A stretch of 64,000 nucleotides of DNA from Sphingomonadales bacterium (GTDB taxonomy: Bacteria; Pseudomonadota; Alphaproteobacteria; Sphingomonadales; Sphingomonadaceae). The first letter of the stretch is position 1. Each line of letters opens with the position of its first letter. Location: NCBI GenBank assembly GCA_017309275.1, contig JAFKLT010000042.1:25937-89936 (forward strand). Reading direction: 5' to 3'. The position numbers and the translations under genes are program-made. Shown one piece after another: positions 51,767 through 59,843 of this stretch. The notes under the pieces are model-generated. The model was not told the origin of the DNA, did not search any database, and saw only the letters and a program-made list of their open reading frames with translations.

Positions 51767-52480
51767 TCAGTCTGCCGGACGCGCCGCGATCGCGAGCTGA
51801 TATCCCTCGCCGCGCACGGTACGGATCAGGTCGCGGCCGCCATGATCCGCCAGCTTGCGGCGCAGACGGCTGAGCAGCACGTCGATCGAGCGGTCGAAGA
51901 CATCGGCCTCATCAGCCCCCGTTGCCGCGAGCAGCCGGTCGCGATCGATCAGGCGGCCGCGTTGTTCGACGAGCGCGAGAAGCAGGCGAAACTCGCCAGG
52001 TGTCAGCGCGACATCCGCGCCGCCCGGCGCCGTCAGCTGCCATCCCGCGGCGTCAAGCCGCCATTCGCCGAACAACCACACCGGACCCCCGCCGCCGCGC
52101 GTTTCGCGCAGCTTGCTGCGGCGGACCAGCGCGCGGATGCGTGCGAGCAGCTCACGCGGGTTGAACGGCTTGGCCAGATAATCGTCGGCGCCCAGTTCGA
52201 TGCCGACGATGCGGTCGACGTCGTTGCCGAGCACCGAAACGAGGATGACCGGCGGGCGGTCGGCGATCGGCAGCTTCGACAGCGCGGTAAGCCCGTCCTC
52301 GCCCGCCATCATCACGTCCAGCACGATCGCATCGAACCGCCCGGCCTTGAGCTGGGCATAGAGATCGGGCGCGCCGCCTCCGGTCGCGACGTCTATACCG
52401 TGGCCGGTCAGGAACTCGGCCATCAGCGAACGGATGGCCGCGTCATCATCGATGATCAGGACGCGCGTCTGCTGGTCCAA
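51767..52480 (-). CDS. OmpR-family response regulator
   Basis: A 237-residue regulator. The receiver domain (residues 6-118) has acidic D11-D13, the phosphorylated D55 in AIVLDVMM and K104 in DDYLAKPFNP. The C-terminal winged helix (about 135-232) is OmpR-like: LTPGEFRLLLALVEQRGRLI, then DVLLSRLRRKLADHG and IRTVRGEGYQLA. The start is TTG at 52480 (coding for the first residue of DQQTRVLIID). It is followed after two bases by the kinase gene. The targets are unknown; its neighbours are the fimbrial operon and a lipoprotein dioxygenase gene. Confidence 0.9.
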   Translation of the reverse strand: MDQQTRVLIIDDDAAIRSLMAEFLTGHGIDVATGGGAPDLYAQLKAGRFDAIVLDVMMAGEDGLTALSKLPIADRPPVILVSVLGNDVDRIVGIELGADDYLAKPFNPRELLARIRALVRRSKLRETRGGGGPVWLFGEWRLDAAGWQLTAPGGADVALTPGEFRLLLALVEQRGRLIDRDRLLAATGADEADVFDRSIDVLLSRLRRKLADHGGRDLIRTVRGEGYQLAIAARPAD

Positions 52481-52568
52481 TGCCCTGCCGCCTTTCGCTT
52501 CATTCCCGCTCCGCCTAACAGAAGGCTCGGCGGGAATGAAGCGTTCGCGGACGGCGAACTCCAGTCTG

Positions 52569-53486
52569 TCAGGTCGCAAGACCAACCGTGGCGGTTGCGG
52601 CATAGCCATTGGTGATGTCGCCGCTCATCGCCATCGTCATCACCGCAATCTGCGCCGAGCTGTTGTCGCCGAAGACGTTGTCGCTGGCGATCGACGTCGA
52701 TCGGAAGTTCGTCTGGCTGGTCGTATAGCCCGTCGCCGACGCATAAACGGTGGTGCAGGCGGCCGACGGCAGGGCGAATTGCGAGATCAGCCGAGCGAAA
52801 CGGCCGCCGGTCGCGTTGGTAGCGTTGGTGAACACCTCGAAATGGATATGCGGATAGCGACCGGCGTAACACCCGGGGAAGATGGTCGTGAAGGTGACCT
52901 GCCCGTTGGTGTCGGTTACCTGCAATCCGCGCAGATAGCTTTCCGCCGGCAGATTATAGAGCGAATAATTGCCTGCCCGGTCGCAGTGCCAGACATAGAT
53001 CGCATAGCCTGCCAGCGGCGCACAGCTATTGTTCGCGTCGACCAGCGTGATCGTAAAGGTCACCGGAACGCCCGGTGCCGTCGTCGTCGATCCGATGAAG
53101 CTGGACCGGATGTCGCTACGCGTCACGCCGCTGACGGTCAGGACGTTCGAGGTCGCGCCCGACGAGGTGTTGGTCCCGTCGGCAGGGTAGGGGCCGTTCG
53201 TCTCGCTGGCATAGGCGGTGCAAGTCGCGGTCGGCGTGGGCGTAGGGGTCGGTGTCGGCGTCGGCGTCGGGGTAGGCGTGGGCGTCGGCGTGACCGTGAC
53301 GGGCGTCGTTCCGCTGCTGCTGCTACTTCCGCCTCCGCCACAGCCTGCGACGAGCGCGGCCCCGCCCGCGGTGAACATCAGCCCGAGCGCGCGGCGTCGG
53401 CCGAGCCGCAACCGCTCGAGCGCTTCCATGTCTTCGGCAAATCCGCCGTCGTGATGATCGTCGTGAATGAGGGCGCGCTGGGGCAT
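52569..53486 (-). CDS. Intradiol-dioxygenase-like lipoprotein with Thr-Pro linker
   Basis: A 305-residue protein. After a basic N-terminus (LGRRRALGLMF) comes a lipobox with Cys (LVAGC, near residue 48) and a GGGGSSSSS spacer. Ten Thr-Pro repeats (about residues 63-84) form an extended linker. Residues 95-300 resemble a catechol/protocatechuate-type intradiol dioxygenase: the likely iron ligands are Tyr in NGPYPAD, Tyr in YAIYVWHCD, and the two His in GRYPHIHFEV. It would sit on a membrane surface with a flexible arm. Whether it is still an active dioxygenase is open. The RR/HK pair lies directly downstream. Confidence 0.85.
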   Translation of the reverse strand: MPQRALIHDDHHDGGFAEDMEALERLRLGRRRALGLMFTAGGAALVAGCGGGGSSSSSGTTPVTVTPTPTPTPTPTPTPTPTPTPTATCTAYASETNGPYPADGTNTSSGATSNVLTVSGVTRSDIRSSFIGSTTTAPGVPVTFTITLVDANNSCAPLAGYAIYVWHCDRAGNYSLYNLPAESYLRGLQVTDTNGQVTFTTIFPGCYAGRYPHIHFEVFTNATNATGGRFARLISQFALPSAACTTVYASATGYTTSQTNFRSTSIASDNVFGDNSSAQIAVMTMAMSGDITNGYAATATVGLAT

Positions 53487-53589
53487 GGGGGCAGTCTCCG
53501 GCTGTTGTTTCGCCTTCGCGCTACCCCGCGCCCCTTGCCTTCAGATTTCACGACCTTTCATCTGCGTTACAAAGAATAGCGTTCCGCCC

Positions 53590-53608
53590 GGCGTCCGTCA
53601 GGGACGCC
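53590..53608 (-). terminator. Hairpin at the end of the small Cas2-fold-like gene
   Basis: GGCGTCC at 53590-53596 and GGACGCC at 53602-53608 pair perfectly over seven bases. The stop codon of the minus-strand gene (53598-53600) lies in its loop. T-run support is weak. Confidence 0.5.
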
Positions 53609-53873
53609 GCTTCTGCCACCATGCCATGACGTCTTCCTGGATGCCGAAGGTCGCCCAGCCCGCATTGGTGGTGAATTCGATGACGACCAGACGATCATTC
53701 TTGTCGATATGGGCCTTCAGCGTGTTCCGAATGGCGCCGGCCGACGCGGTCGATTCGATCAACCAGAAGGACTCCAGCGGTTTGGCGAACGCATAGTCCC
53801 GAAGCGCCTTGTGCAGACCGTCATAATTGCGCCCCGGCGCGCGCAGATCATAGCTTATGATGAAAATCGCCAT
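53598..53873 (-). CDS. Small SinR/Cas2-fold-like protein
   Basis: A 91-residue protein: MAIFIISYDLRAPGRNYDGL, a helix with KALRDYAFAKPLESFWLIES, then RLVVIEFTTNAGWATFGIQE. The first strand with a YDLR motif, then a helix and further strands, looks like the ferredoxin-like fold shared by SinR-type proteins and Cas2 nucleases. No CRISPR or other cas gene is near. The ATG at 53873 has AGAGGGG upstream. A half of the shared operator dyad, TTGGTCCA at 53937-53944, lies about 65 bases upstream. Confidence 0.7.
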   Translation of the reverse strand: MAIFIISYDLRAPGRNYDGLHKALRDYAFAKPLESFWLIESTASAGAIRNTLKAHIDKNDRLVVIEFTTNAGWATFGIQEDVMAWWQKRRP

Positions 53874-54035
53874 ATTCCCCTCTCTTTTTGTTCGGGGAAT
53901 GGGTCGGTCGGGACAGGGCCTTTTCGCAAGAGCAGCTTGGTCCATTATGACGCCGGCAGCCATCGGGCCAGCACCGGTCACGGGACGGATGTCCCCGGTT
54001 TCCGGGGCGACCAGCGATTTCCAAAATGGATATTG

Positions 54036-54111
54036 TGGTGAGCCCTGCTGGGTTCGAACCAGCGACCTACTGATTAAAAGTCAGTTGCTCTACCGACTGA
54101 GCTAAGGGCCC
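54036..54111 (-). tRNA. tRNA-Lys(TTT)
   Basis: A 76-base cloverleaf on the minus strand. The acceptor stem is GGGCCCT paired with AGGGCTC, the D arm has AGCTCAGTCGGTAGAGC, and the anticodon stem-loop is ACTGA-CTTTTAA-TCAGT with anticodon TTT (lysine). The T arm holds GGTTCGAACC. The 3' CCA end is encoded in the DNA (54038-54036). Confidence 0.95.
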
Positions 54112-54154
54112 GACGTGGCGCCGAAAGCGTCGGCGCCCGAAGTGAGCCGCCGCC

Positions 54155-54676
54155 CTAGTGCGCCTCGGCGTTCCGGTCAACCGGCTTGGGGCGGATAAGA
54201 CGCGCCGCCATCTGACGGACGGTGCGGGCGCTGAGCGGGTGGCGCCAGTCGGGTGCGATCGCGCGCAACGGGCCGAGGACGAAGGCGCGCGATGTCATTG
54301 CGGGATGCGGGATCGTGAGGTCGGGCGCGCTCCACGCGCCGCCCGACCACAGCAGGATGTCGAGGTCGAGCGTTCGCGCACTCCACCGCTGCCCGCTGCG
54401 GCGCCCGAACTCGGCCTCTATCTCCTGAAGCCGCTCCAACATTTCGAATGGCGCGAGCGGCGAGGCGACGAGTGCGACTGCATTGGCATAGCGCCTGAGT
54501 GACGGGCCGATCGGATCGCTGGTGATGATCGGGCTGACATCGACGGGCTCGATATCGTCGCCCTCGAGCGCATCGAGGGCGGCGAGCAGTATCCGGCGCG
54601 GATCGCCAAAGCGAGCGTGGCGGCGATTCGACCCAAGGCCGATGGCATAGAGGGGCAGGGGCGTTGCGCTGGTCAT
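54155..54676 (-). CDS. folK: 2-amino-4-hydroxy-6-hydroxymethyldihydropteridine pyrophosphokinase
   Basis: A 173-residue folate-synthesis kinase that passes pyrophosphate from ATP to the pterin. Family blocks seen: AIGLGSNRRHARFGDPR, then SGQRWSARTLDLDILLW with the R-x2-RTxDxDI metal and ATP site, and IPHPAMTSRAFVLGPL. Length fits E. coli FolK (about 160). The ATG at 54676 is preferred; the longer start lacks a site. It is divergent from the uracil-DNA glycosylase gene with only 23 bases between the starts. Confidence 0.92.
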   Translation of the reverse strand: MTSATPLPLYAIGLGSNRRHARFGDPRRILLAALDALEGDDIEPVDVSPIITSDPIGPSLRRYANAVALVASPLAPFEMLERLQEIEAEFGRRSGQRWSARTLDLDILLWSGGAWSAPDLTIPHPAMTSRAFVLGPLRAIAPDWRHPLSARTVRQMAARLIRPKPVDRNAEAH

Positions 54677-54699
54677 GCCCGAGCGCCTATCGCACACGT

Positions 54700-55389
54700 G
54701 TGGATATTGTAAGCCCCCTGGCCGGCACCGAGCCTCCGCTCGATTGCGCGAAGTGTCCGCGACTCGTCGCGTTCCGGCACGACTGCCAGGCCGAATACCC
54801 CGACTGGTGGAACGCGCCGGTCTATGCGTTCGGCGACCCGGATGCGTGGCTGGCGTTTGCCGGTCTGGCGCCCGGCAAGCATGGGGCGAACCGGACGGGA
54901 CGGCCCTTTACGGGCGACTATGCCGGCGACCTGTTGTTCGCGACGCTCGCCGAATTCGGCCTCAGTCGTGGCGCTTATGATGCCCGGCCCGACGACGGCC
55001 TGACGCTGGACGGGGCGATCATCGTCAACAGCGTCAAGTGCCTGCCGCCGCAGAACAAGCCCACACCTGCGGAAATCGCAAACTGCCGCCCCTTTTTCGA
55101 GGAGCAGATGGCGGCGCTGAAGCAGGTGCGGGTGGTCATCGCGCTCGGCCGCATCGCGCATGATGCAGCGTTGCGCGCCGCCGGCGTGCGGCTGGCGGGC
55201 TTTCCTTTTTCGCATGGCGCGGTCCACCTGCTGCCCGATGGGCGCCATCTGATCGATAGCTATCATTGCTCGCGCTACAACACGAACACCGGACGGTTGA
55301 CGCCCGAGATGTTTGCCGACGTGTTTCGTACCGCGCTGGCGCTGCGCGATCAGACGAGCGGGCGGAATTCCTCGACCACCGCGCGGTAG
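54700..55389 (+). CDS. Uracil-DNA glycosylase, family 5 (UdgB-like)
   Basis: A 229-residue iron-sulfur DNA glycosylase that removes uracil or other deaminated bases from DNA. The four [4Fe-4S] cysteines are likely C16, C19 (DCAKCPRL), C114 and C129. The active-site segment FAGLAPGKHGANRTGRPFTG is the family 5 form, which lacks the polar Asp/Asn of most other UDGs. The DNA-binding segment is DSYHCSRYNTNTGRLT. Start is GTG at 54700. Its 3' end overlaps the convergent rppH gene by 40 bases. Confidence 0.88.
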   Translation: MDIVSPLAGTEPPLDCAKCPRLVAFRHDCQAEYPDWWNAPVYAFGDPDAWLAFAGLAPGKHGANRTGRPFTGDYAGDLLFATLAEFGLSRGAYDARPDDGLTLDGAIIVNSVKCLPPQNKPTPAEIANCRPFFEEQMAALKQVRVVIALGRIAHDAALRAAGVRLAGFPFSHGAVHLLPDGRHLIDSYHCSRYNTNTGRLTPEMFADVFRTALALRDQTSGRNSSTTAR

Positions 55390-55823
55390 AGCTGGCGCTT
55401 GAAGGGGACGATCAGCTTTTCCAGATCGTCGAGATCGGCCCAGCGCCACGAGCGGAACTCCTGGTGCTTGGTCGCGATGTTGACGTCGCCGTCGTCGCCC
55501 ATGAAACGCATCAGGAACCAGAACTGGCGCTGGCCGCGATATTTGCCGCCCCACATCTTGCCCATCAGATGGTCGGGAAGATCATAGAAATGCTCGGTCT
55601 TGCTGCGCGCGATGATTTCGACGAGCCCGCCGTGGATGCCCGTTTCCTCGCCCAGCTCGCGGATTGCGGCTTCCTCGGCATCCTCGCCCGGGTCGATACC
55701 GCCCTGCGGCATTTGCCATGCGTCGGCCGACGAATCGAGCCGCTGGCCCACAAAGACGCGGCCGTCGCGGTTCGCCAGCATCACGCCGGCGCAGGGGCGG
55801 TAAGGAAGATTCTCGTCGGTCAT
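55350..55823 (-). CDS. rppH: RNA pyrophosphohydrolase (Nudix)
   Basis: A 157-residue Nudix enzyme that removes pyrophosphate from 5' triphosphate RNA ends and so starts mRNA decay. It opens YRPCAGVMLANRDGRVFVGQR, typical of RppH. The Nudix box lies at about residues 41-63: GGIDPGEDAEEAA, then RELGEETG, with all core Glu residues present. The segment QMPQGGID matches RppH. It overlaps the esterase gene upstream by four bases. Confidence 0.93.
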   Translation of the reverse strand: MTDENLPYRPCAGVMLANRDGRVFVGQRLDSSADAWQMPQGGIDPGEDAEEAAIRELGEETGIHGGLVEIIARSKTEHFYDLPDHLMGKMWGGKYRGQRQFWFLMRFMGDDGDVNIATKHQEFRSWRWADLDDLEKLIVPFKRQLYRAVVEEFRPLV

Positions 55824-56761
55824 GCGGTGGCTTCGGTGACGATCGCCTTCAAGACTGTCAAGGCGCCGCGGATGTCGTCCTTTGCGCTCGGGATGCCTTG
55901 CGCCAGACAGATATAGCCGTGGATCGTGCCCTTGGCCTCGCGATAAGTCGTCGGAACGCCGGCGTCGATCAGCTTGCCGGCATAGGCGCGGCCCTGATCG
56001 CGAAGCGGATCGAGCCCCGCCGTGATCAGCAGCGTCGGCGGAAGGCCCTCGGCGGGGAAGTCGATCGGCGACGCGCGGCGGTCGGCGGGATCGGCGGCAT
56101 AATGATCGCCGAACCAGGTCATGCCGCCTTCGGTCAGCAGATGGCCTTCACCAAAATCGCGATAGCTCTGCCAATCGTTGTGCGTGGTCACGGCGGGATA
56201 GATGGGGTGGATCGCGATCACCGGCTTCGACGCCGGTTCGTCGCGAAGCGCTAGGGCGGTGACGATGGTCAGGTTTCCGCCGGCGCTGTCGCCTGAAAGC
56301 ACCAGGCCGGTGCAAGGGAAATTGTCGGCGATCCAGCGCGTCGCCGCTTCGCAGTCGATCGGCGCGGCGGGGAAGGGATGCTCGGGCGCGAGGCGATAGT
56401 CGATCGCGATCACCGGCATGTCCAGAGTGCGCGCCGCCTCTGCGCAATAGGGATCGTGCGTCTCAAGATCGCCGATCACCCAGCCGCCACCATGATAGAA
56501 GACCATCACCGGGCCGGGCTCACGATCGGGGCGGGCGTCATAGATACGGATCGGGATTTCGCCGGCGGGGCCGGGAATCCGCTTGTCCTCTACCTTCGCG
56601 ATCTCGCCGCGCGGCACGTCGGCCAGTTGACCCATGACGCGCATCATCTCGCGGCCAGCCTCGGGCGGCATATCCTCCATCTTGGGGCCTTCCTGCGCGT
56701 TGAGGAAAGCGAGAAAGGCGGCCACATCGGGGCGCGTGTAATGCGTGGTGCCGTCGGTCAT
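55820..56761 (-). CDS. Alpha/beta-hydrolase esterase, HSL (family IV) type
   Basis: A 313-residue serine esterase of the hormone-sensitive-lipase group. The oxyanion-hole motif HGGGWV lies near residue 90 and the nucleophile is S159 in GDSAGGN. The catalytic Asp is in TAGLDPLRDQG (about residue 251) and the His in GTIHGYICL (about residue 281). Such enzymes cleave short-chain esters. I prefer ATG 56761, which has AAGGG ten bases upstream, over ATG 56770. It precedes rppH and overlaps it by four bases. Confidence 0.88.
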   Translation of the reverse strand: MTDGTTHYTRPDVAAFLAFLNAQEGPKMEDMPPEAGREMMRVMGQLADVPRGEIAKVEDKRIPGPAGEIPIRIYDARPDREPGPVMVFYHGGGWVIGDLETHDPYCAEAARTLDMPVIAIDYRLAPEHPFPAAPIDCEAATRWIADNFPCTGLVLSGDSAGGNLTIVTALALRDEPASKPVIAIHPIYPAVTTHNDWQSYRDFGEGHLLTEGGMTWFGDHYAADPADRRASPIDFPAEGLPPTLLITAGLDPLRDQGRAYAGKLIDAGVPTTYREAKGTIHGYICLAQGIPSAKDDIRGALTVLKAIVTEATA

Positions 56762-56946
56762 CCTGTCCATCCCTTATCTGTTTTGAGGGCTTGCTATTCG
56801 GCATCGGCGCCTCAAATTCAATCGCGAAATGAAACCCACCGCGCGATCGCGCTTTGCGGCGCACAATTTTTTCTGAATTGCGGCCCGGCGCGCACAGGCC
56901 TAGGCCGATGTTACAGGTTCGCAAGATTCAAAGGCAGATACAGAAA

Positions 56947-58806
56947 ATGGCGACAGCGGTAGAGGACCGGGCCGACGAGCGGCAGTCCCCCCTTTCCGAC
57001 GCAGTGGTGGTTCGATTTGCAGGCGACAGTGGCGACGGGATGCAGCTGACCGGTGGTCAGTTCACCCTTTCGTCGGCGCTCGCGGGCAACGACTTTGCGA
57101 CCTTCCCCGATTTTCCGGCGGAAATCCGCGCACCGCAGGGCACGTTGTTCGGCGTTTCGGCGTTCCAGATCAACTTCGGCTCCTCGGCGATCGAAACCGC
57201 GGGCGACGCGCCCGATGTGCTCGTCGCGATGAACCCGGCGGCGCTCAAGACCAACGTGCCGCAGTTGAAGCAGGGCGGCCTGATCATCGCCGACGAGGGC
57301 GAGTTCAACGACCGTAACCTGGCCAAGGCGAAATATGAGTCGAACCCGCTGGAGGACGACAGCCTCGCCAAGTGGCAGCTTCTGAAACTGAACATCAGCC
57401 AGTTGACGATGGATGCCGTGAAGCCCTTTGGCCTCGGCAACAAGGAAGCCCTGCGCTGCAAGAATATGTGGACGCTGGGGCTGGCGCTGTGGATGTTCGA
57501 CCGCGATCGCCAGCCGCTGATCGATTGGCTGAACGGCAAGTTCGCCAAGGATCCGAATCTGGCGGCCGCCAACGTTGCGGCGCTGAACGCCGGTCATGCC
57601 TATGGCGAGACCGCCGAACTCGCGGGTCCGCTGAAACAGCATCATGTCGACCCCGCGCCGGTTGCGCCCGGCCTTTATCGCACGCTGACGGGTGCCGAGG
57701 GTATCGCGCTGGGCCTAGTCGCGGGCGCACAGCTTGCGAAGCTGCCGATGTTCTTCGGCGGCTATCCGATCACGCCGGCGTCGGCGATCCTGCATCACCT
57801 GTCGCGGCTCAAGGAATATGACGTCACGACCTTCCAGGCCGAGGACGAGATCGCGGCGATCTGTTCGGCGATCGGCGCCAGCTATGGCGGCTCGCTGGGC
57901 GTCACCAGCTCGTCGGGTCCCGGCATCGCGCTGAAGGGTGAGGCGATGGGCCTCGCGATCATGACCGAGCTGCCGCTGGTCATCGTGAACTCGCAGCGCG
58001 GCGGCCCGTCGACCGGCCTGCCGACCAAGACCGAGCAATCGGATCTGTATCAGGCGGTCTATGGCCGCAACGGCGATGCGCCGATGCCCGTGATCGCCGC
58101 GCGCTCGCCGGGCGACGCGTTCGAATGCGCGATCGAGGCGTGCCGCATCGCGGTCCAGTACATGACCCCGGTGATGCTGCTGACCGATGGATATATCGCG
58201 AACGCTGCCGAGCCGTGGAAGGTCCCCGACCTCGAAAACTATGACGCTTTCCCGGTCGAATTCCTCACCGAGGCACCCGAGGGCGGCTTCAAACCCTACG
58301 GCCGCGACGAAAATCTCAAGCGCCCGTGGGTCAAGCCCGGCACGCCCGGCCTGCTCCATCGCATCGGCGGGATCGAGAAGGAAATCGACACCGGTCATAT
58401 CAACTATTCGCCGGGCAACCACCAGGCGATGACCGACATCCGCAAGGACAAGATCGACGGCATCACGGTGCCCGACCAGATCGTCGAACTGGGTGCCGAG
58501 GGCGGCAAGCTCGCGGTCGTCGGCTGGGGTTCGACCTTTGGTCCGATCCATCAGGCGGTGCGCCGCAAGCGCGCGGAGGGCAAGGACGTCAGCCACGTCC
58601 ACATCCGCCACATCTGGCCGCTGCCCGCCAATCTCGGCGAGTTGCTGAAAAGCTATGACAAGGTGATCGTGCCCGAAATGAACACCGGTCAGCTCAAGAC
58701 CGTGCTGCGCGACCAGTATCTGGTCGACGCCAAGCCCGTGAACAAGGTGTCGGGCCAGCCCTTCACCATCGCCGAAATCGAAGCCGCGATCGAGGGAGCC
58801 CTCTGA
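56947..58806 (+). CDS. korA: 2-oxoacid:ferredoxin oxidoreductase, alpha/gamma fusion subunit (KorA)
   Basis: A 619-residue subunit that joins the gamma part (residues 20-200, VVRFAGDSGDGMQLTGGQFT onward) and the alpha part (from about 245, LFFGGYPITPASAILHHL-like) in one chain, as in two-subunit 2-oxoglutarate:ferredoxin oxidoreductases. It joins pyruvate or 2-oxoglutarate oxidation to ferredoxin reduction. Segments ITPASAI, AEDEIAAICSAIGASYGG and SSSGPGIALKGE match the PFOR-type core. The start at 56947 is a best guess; ATG 56908 adds 13 residues. Confidence 0.88.
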   Translation: MATAVEDRADERQSPLSDAVVVRFAGDSGDGMQLTGGQFTLSSALAGNDFATFPDFPAEIRAPQGTLFGVSAFQINFGSSAIETAGDAPDVLVAMNPAALKTNVPQLKQGGLIIADEGEFNDRNLAKAKYESNPLEDDSLAKWQLLKLNISQLTMDAVKPFGLGNKEALRCKNMWTLGLALWMFDRDRQPLIDWLNGKFAKDPNLAAANVAALNAGHAYGETAELAGPLKQHHVDPAPVAPGLYRTLTGAEGIALGLVAGAQLAKLPMFFGGYPITPASAILHHLSRLKEYDVTTFQAEDEIAAICSAIGASYGGSLGVTSSSGPGIALKGEAMGLAIMTELPLVIVNSQRGGPSTGLPTKTEQSDLYQAVYGRNGDAPMPVIAARSPGDAFECAIEACRIAVQYMTPVMLLTDGYIANAAEPWKVPDLENYDAFPVEFLTEAPEGGFKPYGRDENLKRPWVKPGTPGLLHRIGGIEKEIDTGHINYSPGNHQAMTDIRKDKIDGITVPDQIVELGAEGGKLAVVGWGSTFGPIHQAVRRKRAEGKDVSHVHIRHIWPLPANLGELLKSYDKVIVPEMNTGQLKTVLRDQYLVDAKPVNKVSGQPFTIAEIEAAIEGAL

Positions 58807-59843
58807 TGAACGAGATGACCACCATCGCCCGCACCACGACGCTGAAGGATTGGGAAACCGATCAGGAAGTTCGCTGGTGCCCCGGCTGCGGCGACTATGC
58901 GATCCTGAAGGCGGTTCAGCGCACGATGCCGGAGATCGGCACCGCGCCCGAAAACACCGTGTTCATCAGCGGCATCGGCTGCTCGTCGCGTTTCCCCTAT
59001 TATATGGAAACCTATGGCTTCCATACGATTCATGGCCGCGCGCCGGCGTTTGCGACGGGGCTGAAGCTCGCCAATCCCGATCTCGACATCTGGATCGTCA
59101 CCGGCGACGGCGACGGGCTGTCGATCGGCGGCAACCACACGATGCACCTGATCCGTCGCAACCTCGATTGCCAGATCATGCTGTTCAACAACGAGATCTA
59201 TGGTCTGACCAAGGGGCAGTACTCGCCGACCAGCCGTGTCGGCACCACCAGCCCCTCGACGCCCTATGGCTCGGTCGATCGTCCGGCGCAGCCTGCCGCG
59301 TTCGCGCTTGGCGCCGGCGCGCGCTTCGTCGCGCGCGGTTTCGACGTGTCGAAAGAATTGCCCAACGTGCTGAAGGCGGCACACGCGCACAAGGGCGCGG
59401 CGTTTATCGAGATTTTCCAGAACTGTATCGTCTATAACAAGGACGTGTTCGAGGATTTCGCCGCGCCGAAGGGCGCCGAGGACCGGCAGCTTTGGCTGAA
59501 GCAGGGCGAGCCGATGCTCTATGCCAAGGGCACGAAGGGCATCGCACTCGATGCCGAGGCACTGCATCTCAAGACCGTCGACGTCGTCGACGGCGACTGG
59601 GAGGGTGCGGGCGTGATCGTCCATGACGTGACCAACCGCAGCGTGGCGCACATGCTCGTTGAAATGCGCTTCGGCGAGTTTCCGATGGCGCTGGGCATCC
59701 TCTACGACGATCCCCGTCCGACCTTCGAGGCCGATGTGGTCCGCCAGAACAAGGCGGCCGCAGAGGGCAAGACAGCCGACCTGCAGAGCCTGCTCAAAAA
59801 GGGGCAGACCTGGACGGTGGTCGAGGGCGGCCCCGAACTGTGA
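58806..59843 (+). CDS. korB: 2-oxoacid:ferredoxin oxidoreductase, beta subunit (KorB)
   Basis: A 345-residue thiamin-diphosphate subunit. The TPP-Mg2+ motif is VTGDGDGLSIGGNHTMH (GDGDG). Cysteines in RWCPGCGD (near residues 26-29) and GIGCSS (near 58) are likely ligands of the [4Fe-4S] cluster. Its ATG shares a base with the korA stop (TGATG), so the subunits are made in equal amounts. Together with KorA it forms a complete two-subunit enzyme that works independently of the pyruvate dehydrogenase complex. Confidence 0.9.
   Translation: MNEMTTIARTTTLKDWETDQEVRWCPGCGDYAILKAVQRTMPEIGTAPENTVFISGIGCSSRFPYYMETYGFHTIHGRAPAFATGLKLANPDLDIWIVTGDGDGLSIGGNHTMHLIRRNLDCQIMLFNNEIYGLTKGQYSPTSRVGTTSPSTPYGSVDRPAQPAAFALGAGARFVARGFDVSKELPNVLKAAHAHKGAAFIEIFQNCIVYNKDVFEDFAAPKGAEDRQLWLKQGEPMLYAKGTKGIALDAEALHLKTVDVVDGDWEGAGVIVHDVTNRSVAHMLVEMRFGEFPMALGILYDDPRPTFEADVVRQNKAAAEGKTADLQSLLKKGQTWTVVEGGPEL

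Noticed and set aside
53215-53295. Short tandem repeat of about 6 bases, possible CRISPR or phase-variation tract
   Set aside because: It encodes ten Thr-Pro units with different codons and no spacers. Slippage-prone pure repeats are not present.
53598-53873. Calling this protein Cas2 and looking for a CRISPR system
   Set aside because: No repeats with regular spacing and no cas gene are present nearby. Only the fold may be similar.
54018-54035. TTTCCAAAATGGATATTG at the tRNA-Lys end as a fifth dyad
   Set aside because: Only the CCA-N3-TGGA core matches; both outer parts differ, and it lies downstream of the tRNA.
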